64,000 nucleotides of DNA from Bog-756 sp963699345 (GTDB taxonomy: Bacteria > Actinomycetota > Acidimicrobiia > Acidimicrobiales > RAAP-2): assembly GCA_963699345.1 (NCBI GenBank), contig CAVOTL010000001.1, positions 62,001-126,000 on the forward strand, given 5' to 3'. A program made the position numbers and the translations under genes. The notes below the pieces were generated by a model. It was given only the letters and a program-made list of their open reading frames with translations. It ran no database searches and was not told the origin of the DNA. Shown here piece by piece: positions 54,059 to 63,242 of the stretch (within the stretch, counting starts at the first letter, position 1; each line of letters starts with the position of its first letter).

Positions 54059-55300
54059 ATGCACCGCAGAAGCCGAACAGGGGTGGCCCTGGTGGCTCTG
54101 GCTGTTGCCGTGACCGCACTTTCGTCGTGCACCGGCCCGGCAACGACGAGTGCACCGCGGCCCGGCGCAACCGTCCCGGCCGCAGCGCCGGTGCCGCCGA
54201 GATACAGCGCCATGGCATCGAGCTTGCGCGCGAACGTCGATGCCTTCAGCGCGGCCATCGGAACGATGGCTCCGCTCTCCGGCACCCAGGCTCGACCAGC
54301 CGGGCTGGGCTGGGCCGAACTGCTCGTCGCCAACGGAAACCGACAGACCGGACTGCTCGCTCCGGGGGAGATGGCGTCGGTGGATCAGAGCCTGGACGCA
54401 TTCAAGCGTCTGGGAATGGGGGGAGTGGTCCTCGGGATCAAACTTCCACTACTGCTGGCCGGCCTCGAGCCGCGTGCCGCCCAGTACGCCGACTTTTACG
54501 CGTCAGTCGCTCAGCAGGCACGAGCTCGAGGTCTTCGCGTCGATGTCGAGTTGAGCTCGCTGTTCTGCGGGACCGTCTATTCCTCCTGCTCGTTCCGCTA
54601 TCCGGACTCCGTTACCGAGTGGGCCGAGATGACCGCCCAACAGGCGCGGATCGTCATCGACCGCGTGCATCCTGACTGGCTGAACCTGATCTCCGAACCC
54701 AACACCGAGGCGTCGCTCACCGGCATCGGGGCGCTCGGAACCATTGCCGGACTCACCCAGTTCGTCACGACGGCCGTCCAAGCCATCGGCCCCCACGGCT
54801 CCACCGAACTGGTGGCCGGCGCAGCGTCCTGGTACGGGCCGAGCTATGACGAGGCACTGGTGCACACCCCGATCGATGGCCTCGTCACCCACATCTACCC
54901 GGCGAACGCCGGCACCGCGGCGAACCTGATCGCCACCGCCGAGATCGCCCACGCCGCGGGCAAGCCACTCGTGGCCGACGAGGTCTGGCTCTACAAAGGG
55001 GCTACCACGCTCTCGGGCTCTGTAGCGGCGTCGAACGTCCAGGGCGCTCTGAACACGTATTCGTTCTGGGAGCCCCTCGACGTGCGCTTCGTCGACGCCG
55101 TCCGGGAGTGGGCGACCAAGGCGGGGGTGGCCTTCGTCTCCGGGTTCTGGTCACAGCTGGCGTTCGCCTACTCGACCTGGTCACCGGCGCTCGACGCGCA
55201 GCCACCTTCCCGGCAACTCACCTCGAGCTCGCAGGCGGCCCAGATGGCGATGGCGGAAGGGGTGACGACCGAGACCGGGCGGGCACTGGCGGGCCGGTAG
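54059..55300 (+). CDS. Secreted lipoprotein, TIM-barrel glycosidase-like
   Basis: A 413-residue exported protein. The signal TGVALVALAVAVTALSSC ends in a lipobox. After a Pro/Thr linker the body looks like a (beta/alpha)8 barrel: GVVLGIKLPLLL, DVELSSLFCG, WLNLISEPNTEA (an acid after strand 4), LVTHIYP and LVADEVWLYKG (an acid after strand 7). This resembles clan A glycoside hydrolases, but I cannot assign a family. No ribosome site is present; TACCCT (54047-54052) lies 6 nt before the ATG, so it is probably leaderless. The 3' end overlaps a doubtful minus-strand frame. Confidence 0.7.
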   Translation: MHRRSRTGVALVALAVAVTALSSCTGPATTSAPRPGATVPAAAPVPPRYSAMASSLRANVDAFSAAIGTMAPLSGTQARPAGLGWAELLVANGNRQTGLLAPGEMASVDQSLDAFKRLGMGGVVLGIKLPLLLAGLEPRAAQYADFYASVAQQARARGLRVDVELSSLFCGTVYSSCSFRYPDSVTEWAEMTAQQARIVIDRVHPDWLNLISEPNTEASLTGIGALGTIAGLTQFVTTAVQAIGPHGSTELVAGAASWYGPSYDEALVHTPIDGLVTHIYPANAGTAANLIATAEIAHAAGKPLVADEVWLYKGATTLSGSVAASNVQGALNTYSFWEPLDVRFVDAVREWATKAGVAFVSGFWSQLAFAYSTWSPALDAQPPSRQLTSSSQAAQMAMAEGVTTETGRALAGR

Positions 55301-55675
55301 AGGAAGCCGGCACCGCCTGGCTCTCGAGAGATCCAGGCGGTGCGTCTGGTTTCTCGTGTCGGCGGCGACGACGACTCGGCACTCCCGGACCGGCGAGTTC
55401 GGGGCGGCCGGCTCCGGAGGCGACCGAGCGACCTTCGGCCTGGGAACGGCCCGGATGGATCGGCTCCAGCACTGGCGACCACCATCCGCCCACCATGGCG
55501 ACCGTCGTGGAACAGGCAGCTCCGAGGTGGCCACGAGCGTCCCAGCCGGTGGCGGCGGCGACCCGGCCTCCCACGAGGCGATCACTTCGGCGAAGGCGAG
55601 GTCGAGCAGTTCTGGATCGGCCAGCACGATGGCCAGGAACTCGTCCCTCGCCACCACGGTTTCCCGCGTGACCAT
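55181..55675 (-). CDS. Doubtful hypothetical protein downstream of hsp20
   Basis: An open frame starting at ATG 55675, only 6 bp after the hsp20 stop. The first 40 residues (RDEFLAIVLADPELLDLAFAEVIASWEAG) look like a genuine helical protein. The rest becomes Arg/Pro-rich and runs antisense into the gene ending at 55300, so the real protein is probably shorter or interrupted by an unrecognised frameshift. No ribosome site is seen. The 380 bp between 55301 and 55681 hold no other supported gene. Confidence 0.3.
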   Translation of the reverse strand: MVTRETVVARDEFLAIVLADPELLDLAFAEVIASWEAGSPPPPAGTLVATSELPVPRRSPWWADGGRQCWSRSIRAVPRPKVARSPPEPAAPNSPVRECRVVVAADTRNQTHRLDLSRARRCRLPLPARQCPPGLGRHPFRHRHLGRLRARGELPGRWLRVERR

Positions 55676-55681
55676 GGCGGA

Positions 55682-56158
55682 TCACACGGAGACGGGCTGG
55701 CGATCCTCCGCGGTGGCCGGGATCACGGAAGGGTCTCCGGCCGGTGACACGGCAGCCTGCTCATCGGTGGAGACGGTGATCTTTCGGGGCTTGGCCCGCT
55801 CCGCCACCGGGATCGTGAGCCGGAGCACCCCGCTGGTGTAGGTGGCGGTGATTCCCTGGGTGTCGAGCGCTTCCCCGAGCATGACCTGTCGACCGAACAC
55901 GCCCCTTGGACGCTCCGAGGCCACCAGTTCGACCTCGGGCCCCGTTGCGGGTCGACGCTCCGCCCGGACGGTCAGCACATTCTGCTCCACATCGAGGTCG
56001 ATGCTGGCCGGGTCGATTCCCGGCAGGTCGAATTCGACGACGAACTCGTTGCCGTTGCGCCACGCATCCATGGGCATGGCCGCCGGACGGGCGACGGTTC
56101 CGAAGACCTGCTCGGCCAACCGGTCGAACTGACGGAACGGATCAGAACGGACAAGCAT
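55682..56158 (-). CDS. Hsp20/alpha-crystallin small heat-shock protein
   Basis: A 158-residue ATP-independent chaperone. The alpha-crystallin domain (about 40-135) includes FVVEFDLPGIDPASIDLDVEQNVLTV and the C-terminal G-V-L motif (SGVLRLTIPV). A short tail follows. The ATG at 56158 has a strong AAGGAGGA site. It is divergent from a MerR-type regulator gene across 89 bp, a common arrangement in which the regulator (HspR-like) controls both. Its expression is probably heat-inducible. Confidence 0.93.
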   Translation of the reverse strand: MLVRSDPFRQFDRLAEQVFGTVARPAAMPMDAWRNGNEFVVEFDLPGIDPASIDLDVEQNVLTVRAERRPATGPEVELVASERPRGVFGRQVMLGEALDTQGITATYTSGVLRLTIPVAERAKPRKITVSTDEQAAVSPAGDPSVIPATAEDRQPVSV

Positions 56159-56247
56159 GACGTTTCCTCCTTGTTCCAGCCGGAGGCGTCCTTCCTGCGC
56201 CTCCAGATCTATGGCAGTTGCTACAGATTTGTTATACCCTGGAGGCC
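56159..56247. promoter_or_regulatory. hsp20-merR divergent promoter region
   Basis: An AT-rich core (about 56210-56240, including CAGATTTGTTATACCC) stands out in otherwise GC-rich DNA. TATACC (56233-56238) could be the -10 for merR; on the other strand CATAGA (56213-56208) could serve hsp20. No HAIR-type inverted repeat (CTTGAGT-N7-ACTCAAG) is present. Confidence 0.4.
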
Positions 56248-56622
56248 ATGTCAGAGGCAAGAGGTTTTGCCGAGATTCCAGAGGGAGGATCGGCGGGCCG
56301 GGATGACCGACCCGACCCGAGTCGAGGCCTGTACGGAATTTCGGTGGCGGCCGAGCTGGTGGGCAGCGCTCCGCAGAACCTCCGGCTCTACGAGACCCGG
56401 GGCCTGATCAATCCCGCGCGCAGCCCCGGCGGCACCCGCCGCTACAGCGACGACGACGTCGTGCGCCTCCGACAGATCGGCCGGCTCCTCGACGACGGAC
56501 TCAATCTGGCTGGCATCGCTGCAGTCCTGGCCCTCGAAGCCGCTAATCACGCCCTCCAAGTCGAACTCGACGACACCCGCCGACGCGCGTCCGCGCTGCG
56601 CCGCCGCCAGGCGCCTCAGTAG
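56248..56622 (+). CDS. MerR-family regulator, HspR-like
   Basis: A 124-residue DNA-binding protein. After a polar start the MerR winged helix is YGISVAAELVGSAPQNLRLYETRGLINPARSPGGTRRYSDDDVVRLRQI, the pattern of HspR-type regulators (with L-R-x-Y-E). A short C-terminal helix follows. It lacks a ligand domain. It is divergent from hsp20 and is the likely repressor or activator of it. The ATG at 56248 follows GGAGG closely (2 nt), and a -10 box lies 10 nt upstream, so initiation may be leaderless. Confidence 0.88.
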   Translation: MSEARGFAEIPEGGSAGRDDRPDPSRGLYGISVAAELVGSAPQNLRLYETRGLINPARSPGGTRRYSDDDVVRLRQIGRLLDDGLNLAGIAAVLALEAANHALQVELDDTRRRASALRRRQAPQ

Positions 56623-56723
56623 CGGCAAGGAATGGACCAACACCGGAGATCTCGGTGGTCAGGTGGGGCCGGGTGACATGGCCTCCACCTTCGGACCGGT
56701 GGGTTGCACGCAGGCACCCGGCA

Positions 56724-57000
56724 TCACTGTCGGAAATCGGAGGCGACGACCAGGTGCCCGTCGAACGTGAACTCGGTCGAAGTCGTCATGCCAAGCGCCG
56801 AATGCGGCGCTGTCCGGTGGGGAAGCCCTCGAGGTCGTCGAGTATGGCCGAGACGAAGTCCACGAGAGCGGCTCTATCCCCGTAGGTCGGGGTCCGACCA
56901 CGGAGGGTGACACGTTGGCGATCCGCCGGATTCCGGCCCACGAAGTACAGCTGTCCATCGGGCAACAGGTGGCGCGGATTGTCAGACGCAGTGGATAGCC
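56724..57000 (-). pseudogene. Remnant of an unrecognised gene
   Basis: A minus-strand frame ending at TGA 56788-56786 reads as sound protein (HLLPDGQLYFVGRNPADRQRV, DRAALVDFVSAILDDLEGF) but has no convincing start codon. It overlaps, as ATGA, a 21-codon frame (56789-56724) reading TTSTEFTFDGHLVVASDFRQ after Met. The two may be the end of one gene split by an indel, or a gene fragment. I do not recognise the family. Confidence 0.3.
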
Positions 57001-57072
57001 AAGTCGTGTGCTGCGTGGTAGAACGACGGACGGCGGGTGCAAGTCGGCGCCCTGAGGGGAGGGCATCGACCG

Positions 57073-60000
57073 ATGATGACTGGTATCCGTAGGGCCTGCC
57101 GAGCGACGTTGGCCGGCTCTCTGCTGTTGGGCGGCATGGTGGCCGTCTCCGCGATCGAGGGGGCCGCCCCGGCCGGCGCATCGTCGGTCATCAACACCTT
57201 CACCCCCACCCAGAACCCGGCGGACATCACATCCGACGGCACCCACTTCTGGTACGACAGCCCGTCGAACACCGGAATGGTGACCGAGGCGAACGAGTCC
57301 GACGGATCCCAGGTCGGAGCATTCGGCGTGGGTGCCATCCCTTATGACATCGTGGCCGACGGGACCCACCTGTGGGTGGCCAACGCCCTCAGCGACAGCG
57401 TGTCCGAACTGAACCAGTCGGACGGATCGTACTTGCGGTCGATTCCCACCGGTAACGGCCCGGTCGGGCTCTCCGCCGACGGCACGGATGTGTGGGTGGC
57501 GGACTCTGACGCCGACGCCGTGACCGAGATCGACCAAGCCACAGGATCGGTCGTGGGGACGTTCACCACCGGTATCGGCAACACGCCTGTCAGCATCACC
57601 TCCGACGGCACCCACGTGTGGGTGGCCGACGTCAGTGACGGCACCGTGACCGAACTGAACGCCTATGACGGCTCGTACGTCCAGACCATCCACCTTGCAG
57701 GCGGATCAGTCGCCTTCCCCTACAGCATCACCTCCGACGCCCACCACGTCTGGGTGGCGGACTTCGGAACCGACGCCGTCACCGAGATCGACAGCTCCAC
57801 GGGCTCGGTCGTCGGCACCATCCCGGTCGGTAGCGAACCCCGGGGTATCTCGGACGACGGTACCCACGTCTGGGTGGCGAACTACGGGGACGGCACCGTC
57901 TCCAAGATCGACGCCTCGGACGGCTCGGTGACCCAGACCATCACGGTGGGCGGCAATCCCGAGTCGGTCCACTCGGACGGGACCGACGTGATGGTGGCCA
58001 ATCCGGGCCTCTACGCGGTGCAGGAGATCAACGCCACCGGTCCGGACACCTTCTTCGTCGCCCCCCACGCAGCGGGTGCCGGCGACTGCTCCACGCTGGC
58101 GAACGCCTGTGACTCCATCCAGACGGCCATCAACACGGCCGAGAGTGGCGCGTACGGCCATGATCCCGTGGTCATCAACGTGGCCGCGGGCTCCTACGAC
58201 GAGAACGACACCATCGACGCATCGTCGCTCCAGTCGCTCGCCATCGTCGGGGCCGGAGCATCCACCACAACGGTGAACGGCAATGACGCCGGATCGGAGT
58301 TCACGGTCAACGGCGGCACGATCACGGTGTCAGGGCTCACGATGGAGAACGGCCAGGCCAACGACGGTGGAGCCATCGACAACAACAACGCCACAGTGAC
58401 CGTGGCCGATTCGACGCTGGTCGACAACACCGCCTCCTACAACGGCGGAGCCATTGATGACAACGGCGGCACTCTGACCGTGACCGGCTCGACCTTCACG
58501 GACAACACCGCCGTAGAGAACAACGGTGGGGCGATCGACAGCTGCGACGGCGCGTCACCTGGTCCCTGCAACGTCACCGTGTCGAGCTCGACGTTCACGG
58601 GCAACCACGGCTCGAGCGGCGGGGCCATCTTGAGCATCGCCGGCAACAGCTCGACAGGGAGCCTGAGTGTCTCGAACTCCACGTTCACCGACAACACCGC
58701 CGTCGAGGTCAACGGTGGGGCGATCGACAGCGCCGACTACGACGGCACGGCCACGCTCACCATCAGCGACTCGACGTTCTCGAACAACGCCGCCAGCGAG
58801 GACGGTGGCGCGATCGACAATGCCGACGGCCAGCAGCTCAGTGGTGGAAGTCATGGGACGGCCACCATCACCGACTCCACGTTCTGGGCCAACAGCGCCG
58901 CCTACGGCGATGGGGGGACCATCGACAACGGCGACGGGACGACGGAGCCCGGTGCCTTCGGGAACATGTCCATCACCAGCAGCACCGTGTCGGCCGGGTC
59001 CGCCGGTGACCACGGGGGAAACATCGACACCGGGGACTTCGGCGGCACCGCCAACCTGACCATGGGCGCCACCATCGTGGCCAACAGCACGTCGAATGGC
59101 GACTGCGCCGGAACCATCACCGACGAGGGCTACAACGGCGACGACGACGGTTCCTGCGGACTCACCGCCACCGGGAGCATCTCGGATTCGGCCAGCCTCG
59201 GCACCTCACTGGGTGCCCTCGAGCAACATGCAGGCCCGACCGAGACCATCCTGCTCGACTCGGACAGCCCGGCCGTGGGCGCCATCCCCAACAACACCAC
59301 GTTGGGAGCGACCCAGGTGTGCCCGACCACCGACCAGCAGGGAGTGACCACCGGCGCCGGAGCCACGTGCAACATCGGTGCGACCCAGACCCAGACGTCC
59401 CCCGTCGCTCCCACCGTCACTGCGCTCACGTTCGGGGGCACGGCGGCCGCCCCGACAGTGACCGTGTGGGGATCAGGATTCGGCACCAGGGCGGACCTGG
59501 GACCGGTGGCACCGGCCGGCTGCTCGACCTCCGGCTCGGACTACGAGAACACCCTGATCGTCCACGACACCACCGCGAACTGGGAGGCCGGTGTGACGCC
59601 GGGGAACTGCATCGGCCTGAACGTCTCGTCCTACTCGGACAACCAGATCACCTTCGCGTTCGGGTCCGGACTCAACACCGCCTGGAGCCTGAGCAACGGG
59701 GACAGCATCTCGGTGACGGTCCTCGGCACCACCCGGACGGCCACGGCCTCCTTCGGCCCGCACACCCAGGGCCCTCCCCCCTACGCCTACGTGGCCAATT
59801 ACAGCGACGGAACGGTGACCCCGATCTCGACCGGAACGGGAACGGCCAACACCCCCATCGGCGTCGGGAGCCACCCAGACGCCATCGCCATCACCCCCAA
59901 CGGGGCCACCGCCTACGTGGCGAATGAGGGCAGCGGCACGGTGACCCCCATCGCCACGGCCACCAACGTGGCGGGTACCCCCATCACCGTGGGCACCTTC

Positions 60001-61692
60001 CCCGAGGCCATCGCCATCACCCCCGACGGTCACACGGCCTATGTGGCCAACTACGGCAACGGCACGATCACTCCCATCGCCACGGCCACCAACGTGGCGG
60101 GTACCCCCGTCCCGGTCGGCACCGGCTCCGACGCCGTCGCCATCTCGCCGGACGGTCAGACGGCCTATGTGGTGAATGGCGACAACAACGACGTCGTGCC
60201 CGTCTCGACCGCCACCGACATCGTGGGCGCACCGATCTCGGTCGGGAACTTCCCCGATGCCATCGCCATCACCCCGAACGGCCAGACCGCCTACGTAGCC
60301 AACAACCTGGACGGCACGGTCACGCCCATCGACCTGGCCACCCAGACGGCTGGGCCGACAATCACCGTGGGCTCCAACCCGAGTGCCATCGCCATCACGC
60401 CCGACGGCACCACCGCGTACGTGACCAGCTCCGGAAACACCGTCACCCCCATCGACCTGGCCACCCAGACGGCCGAGCCGACCGTCACCGTGGGGTCTGA
60501 TCCGTCTGCCGCAGCCTTCACCCCCGACGGCACCACGGCCTTCGTGGCCAACTACGGCAGCGATTCGGTCACCCCGATCTCCACCTCGACCGGCGTCGCC
60601 GGTGCCCCCATCACGGTCGGGAACGGACCCCGGGCCGTCGCGGTCATGCCCGACGACGGACCGACCGCCTCCCTGGCCGCCGCCACCACCGGCTCGACCA
60701 CCTCGTTCGACGCCACCGCATCGGTGCCGGGTGGTTCGCCCATCGTCTCCTACGCCTGGAACTTCGGGGACGGCAACACGGCCACCACCTCGTCACCCAC
60801 CACCGTGCACACCTACGAGACCGGGACCTGTGCCGGCACGGTCTCCTCGCCGGCGTGCACGGCCACGGTGACGGTGACCGACGCCGCCGGCGCCTCGACC
60901 ACCCAGGTCTTCACCGGCCAGACGGTCAGTCTCAACGGATCGACCGCGGCCACGGCGTCGACCGAGGTGGTCATCGCGGTGGCCTCGTGCTCGACCGACA
61001 ACACCTGCCAGGCGGCGGTAGCTGCCCCGGCCACCCCCACCGCCCCGGCCCAGACCGTCACCGTCACCGTCCCCTCCGATGGGTCCGCTCCCGGGACACT
61101 GACGGTCACCACCGGGTCGGGTCAGCTGGTCTGCTCACCTAAGGGATTCCGGGTGGTGGACTCCAATGTCACCTCCTTCAACTCGACCTTCGTTCCTTCG
61201 GCCGACATCAATGTGACGGATTTCATCGCCGGTCCGACCACGACGAGAGGCATCAAGATCTGCTTCGAGGGAACCGCCCCGACTCCTGCGTACCTGAAGA
61301 AATGCGCCGCCCATAATCCGGTCGCCCCCTGTGCCAGCCTGACCAAGGTGGACAACGGCGTGGAAGCCGCCATCCTGGTCCCGGGCAATGATCCCCGGTT
61401 CCATGTCGACGGCGTCGAGACCATCACCGAGAACCCGACGTCGATTTCCTCCAAGGGAGTCGTCGGCAAGACCATCACCATCAAGGGCACCGACCTGCTG
61501 GGGGCCAACGGCCAGACCAAGCCCCAGGTGGCATTCACCTCCCTCGGCGGTTCCACCATCTCCGGGCTGGTGACCAAGGCCACCGGCACCGCGCTCACGG
61601 TCGAGGTGCCCAACGGGGCGGCCACGGGAGCAGTCGTCATTGCCTGGCCTGACGAGACGTTGACCACCAGCGGCTCGGTCACCATCACGTGA
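57073..61692 (+). CDS. Giant secreted protein: propeller - beta-helix - propeller - PKD - IPT
   Basis: A 1539-residue exported protein. The signal peptide (about 1-36) ends in AGA. Residues 40-323 form a seven-repeat YVTN/NHL-type propeller (blades with DGTHVWVAD ... VTEID). Residues 326-775 are a parallel beta-helix with GGAIDN repeats, of the kind found in polymorphic surface proteins. Residues 776-899 resemble an IPT/Ig-like domain. Residues 903-1193 are a second seven-repeat propeller (DGTTAYVAN ... VTPID). A PKD domain follows (1195-1286, SYAWNFGDGNT), and the C-terminus holds an IPT/TIG domain (1456-1539). There is no LPXTG or membrane anchor. It is likely a secreted adhesion or matrix protein; no enzymatic motif is seen. 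The ATG at 57073 follows GAGGGGAGGG. Confidence 0.88.
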   Translation: MMTGIRRACRATLAGSLLLGGMVAVSAIEGAAPAGASSVINTFTPTQNPADITSDGTHFWYDSPSNTGMVTEANESDGSQVGAFGVGAIPYDIVADGTHLWVANALSDSVSELNQSDGSYLRSIPTGNGPVGLSADGTDVWVADSDADAVTEIDQATGSVVGTFTTGIGNTPVSITSDGTHVWVADVSDGTVTELNAYDGSYVQTIHLAGGSVAFPYSITSDAHHVWVADFGTDAVTEIDSSTGSVVGTIPVGSEPRGISDDGTHVWVANYGDGTVSKIDASDGSVTQTITVGGNPESVHSDGTDVMVANPGLYAVQEINATGPDTFFVAPHAAGAGDCSTLANACDSIQTAINTAESGAYGHDPVVINVAAGSYDENDTIDASSLQSLAIVGAGASTTTVNGNDAGSEFTVNGGTITVSGLTMENGQANDGGAIDNNNATVTVADSTLVDNTASYNGGAIDDNGGTLTVTGSTFTDNTAVENNGGAIDSCDGASPGPCNVTVSSSTFTGNHGSSGGAILSIAGNSSTGSLSVSNSTFTDNTAVEVNGGAIDSADYDGTATLTISDSTFSNNAASEDGGAIDNADGQQLSGGSHGTATITDSTFWANSAAYGDGGTIDNGDGTTEPGAFGNMSITSSTVSAGSAGDHGGNIDTGDFGGTANLTMGATIVANSTSNGDCAGTITDEGYNGDDDGSCGLTATGSISDSASLGTSLGALEQHAGPTETILLDSDSPAVGAIPNNTTLGATQVCPTTDQQGVTTGAGATCNIGATQTQTSPVAPTVTALTFGGTAAAPTVTVWGSGFGTRADLGPVAPAGCSTSGSDYENTLIVHDTTANWEAGVTPGNCIGLNVSSYSDNQITFAFGSGLNTAWSLSNGDSISVTVLGTTRTATASFGPHTQGPPPYAYVANYSDGTVTPISTGTGTANTPIGVGSHPDAIAITPNGATAYVANEGSGTVTPIATATNVAGTPITVGTFPEAIAITPDGHTAYVANYGNGTITPIATATNVAGTPVPVGTGSDAVAISPDGQTAYVVNGDNNDVVPVSTATDIVGAPISVGNFPDAIAITPNGQTAYVANNLDGTVTPIDLATQTAGPTITVGSNPSAIAITPDGTTAYVTSSGNTVTPIDLATQTAEPTVTVGSDPSAAAFTPDGTTAFVANYGSDSVTPISTSTGVAGAPITVGNGPRAVAVMPDDGPTASLAAATTGSTTSFDATASVPGGSPIVSYAWNFGDGNTATTSSPTTVHTYETGTCAGTVSSPACTATVTVTDAAGASTTQVFTGQTVSLNGSTAATASTEVVIAVASCSTDNTCQAAVAAPATPTAPAQTVTVTVPSDGSAPGTLTVTTGSGQLVCSPKGFRVVDSNVTSFNSTFVPSADINVTDFIAGPTTTRGIKICFEGTAPTPAYLKKCAAHNPVAPCASLTKVDNGVEAAILVPGNDPRFHVDGVETITENPTSISSKGVVGKTITIKGTDLLGANGQTKPQVAFTSLGGSTISGLVTKATGTALTVEVPNGAATGAVVIAWPDETLTTSGSVTIT
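59947..60108 (+). repeat. 36-nt identical repeats in the second propeller
   Basis: Positions 59947-59982 and 60073-60108 are identical over 36 nt and lie 126 nt (42 codons) apart, exactly one blade. A similar identity occurs between the blades near 60320 and 60450. Such nucleotide-level identity indicates recent blade duplication or conversion. Confidence 0.8.
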
Positions 61693-61896
61693 CGACCTCC
61701 GCCGACGGCGGATGGCATCACCCGAGGCGAGAGGGCACCGGCCGGCTCGCCCAATCCGCAACCGGGGGACACACTGAGCGATAGCGATCCTCCGGGCTTT
61801 CCGACGGCGTGAGGGGCGGGCTAGTCGAACCTCCGCCAGAGGCCAACCTCCGCCGAGCGGTCCCCGCGTGGACAGTCGGACTGGTCGATGTCGCTC

Positions 61897-62349
61897 CTAA
61901 CGGGGATGGAATCGCAGCCAGTTCGCGAGCATCGTCGCCCGCACCTTGTCCTCGTAGGCGAGCTCGGCGCTCACGACAATGGCCGACGCTGAAACCTCTA
62001 CGGGTTCCGCCCGAAGTGACAGCGGCGGTCCCAACGGCGTGGGCCTCAGGAATCGCACGTCGATACCAGCGGTGATGAAGGGGACCGGCGCCCCTTCGTC
62101 GGCCGCCCAACCGCGGCGATCGGCCTCCCACATCACGACAGCCGCGGTGTGGCAATCGAGCGCCGTGGAGATGATCCCCCCGTTGAGGAATCCGAATCCA
62201 TTGTCGTGTTCGGCGCGAGGTGTGAAGGTAGCGACGGTGACCCCATGTTCCCGATAGCTGCGCAGATGAAAGCCATCGGGATTGGCATGACCGCACCCGA
62301 AGCAAGTGAGATCTGGATACAAGGACTCTTGGATGCTCAGCTGCGTCAT
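61897..62349 (-). CDS. PaaI-type hotdog thioesterase
   Basis: A 150-residue acyl-CoA thioesterase of the hotdog fold. CFGCGHANPDGFHL at the N-terminus and the catalytic helix region HDNGFGFLNGGIISTALDCHTA are family signatures; the Asn-Gly-Gly segment takes the place of HGG. Such enzymes release acids from CoA esters; the substrate is unknown. The ATG at 62349 has a weak purine-rich site. It is 87 bp downstream of the methyltransferase gene on the same strand, so co-transcription is possible. The 204 bp on its 3' side hold no gene. Confidence 0.82.
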   Translation of the reverse strand: MTQLSIQESLYPDLTCFGCGHANPDGFHLRSYREHGVTVATFTPRAEHDNGFGFLNGGIISTALDCHTAAVVMWEADRRGWAADEGAPVPFITAGIDVRFLRPTPLGPPLSLRAEPVEVSASAIVVSAELAYEDKVRATMLANWLRFHPR

Positions 62350-62436
62350 GGGTTCGTTCCATTCTCGTCGAGGGTGGGATACTCCCGAACGGTGGTGTCG
62401 ACGCCGTTCTTCGGTCGTGGTGGGACTTGCATCTGA

Positions 62437-63231
62437 TCAGTCCGCACGGGCGACGATCCATCCGAACTCGGACACGACGCGGACGCCGACGTCCCGATCG
62501 CACAGTGGCGAGAGGACCTCATGCAGCGCCTCGCAGAACACTTCGTAGCCGACTGCCTCGATCGCGGGGACGGACGGTCCGGCCGCTGCCAGGGCACGGA
62601 CAGCCGTGTCGGTGTCAGGCCACTCGTTGGCCACGTCGACGGTTCCGCGCTCTGCCAACGTGAAGCCCGCCGCCGTCAGCATGTGCTCCATGACGCCTTC
62701 GCGACCGGTGTCCCCGTGTTCCATGTTGGCTGCCCCGTGTTCAGGTGGCGACAACTCGATGACCTTGAGGAAGTACGGCAGGAGGCCCAGACGGTCGAGT
62801 CGGCCCCAGAAGGTCAGTCCCAACCGACCCCTCGGCACGAGCACCCGGCGAGCCTCCTGCAACGCACCTTCGCATCCCTTCCAAATGCCGTTGAAGCTGG
62901 TCGTGACATCAAAGCTGTCATCTGCGAACGGCAGACCGAACATGTCCCCAACGCGGAAGTCACCGCTCGGGGTTCTCACCCGGGCGATCGCCACCAGGGC
63001 CTCGGACGCGTCCAGTCCCGAGACCGTGGCCTGCCTCTCGGCGGCGAGATGGGCGGCGAACCCGGAGCCACAGGCGATGTCGAGGAGGTGAGTGCCGTCC
63101 TCGATCCCCAGACGGTCGAAGAGCAATTCGTTCGCGGGGCGCGCATAGGGCTCGAACAGGTACGCCCACTCCGCGGCACGGGCTCCCCAGCCTCGACCTG
63201 CAACTTCCCAGTTCGCGATGGGCACGGGCAC
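62437..63231 (-). CDS. UbiE-like SAM-dependent methyltransferase
   Basis: A 264-residue class I methyltransferase. Motif I is LLDIACGSGFAA, strand 2 ends in VSGLDAS, and FGLPFADDSFDVTTSFNGIW is the post-motif region of UbiE/Methyltransf_11 proteins. The N-terminus (WGARAAEWAYLFEPYARP) is typical of actinobacterial members. The substrate is unknown. AGGAGA lies 3 nt before GTG 63231 and 9 nt before GTG 63225, so either may be used; a TTG at 63261 also opens the frame but lies inside the operator. It is divergent from a TetR gene that probably controls it. Confidence 0.82.
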   Translation of the reverse strand: MPVPIANWEVAGRGWGARAAEWAYLFEPYARPANELLFDRLGIEDGTHLLDIACGSGFAAHLAAERQATVSGLDASEALVAIARVRTPSGDFRVGDMFGLPFADDSFDVTTSFNGIWKGCEGALQEARRVLVPRGRLGLTFWGRLDRLGLLPYFLKVIELSPPEHGAANMEHGDTGREGVMEHMLTAAGFTLAERGTVDVANEWPDTDTAVRALAAAGPSVPAIEAVGYEVFCEALHEVLSPLCDRDVGVRVVSEFGWIVARAD

Positions 63232-63242
63232 CGATCTCCTCG

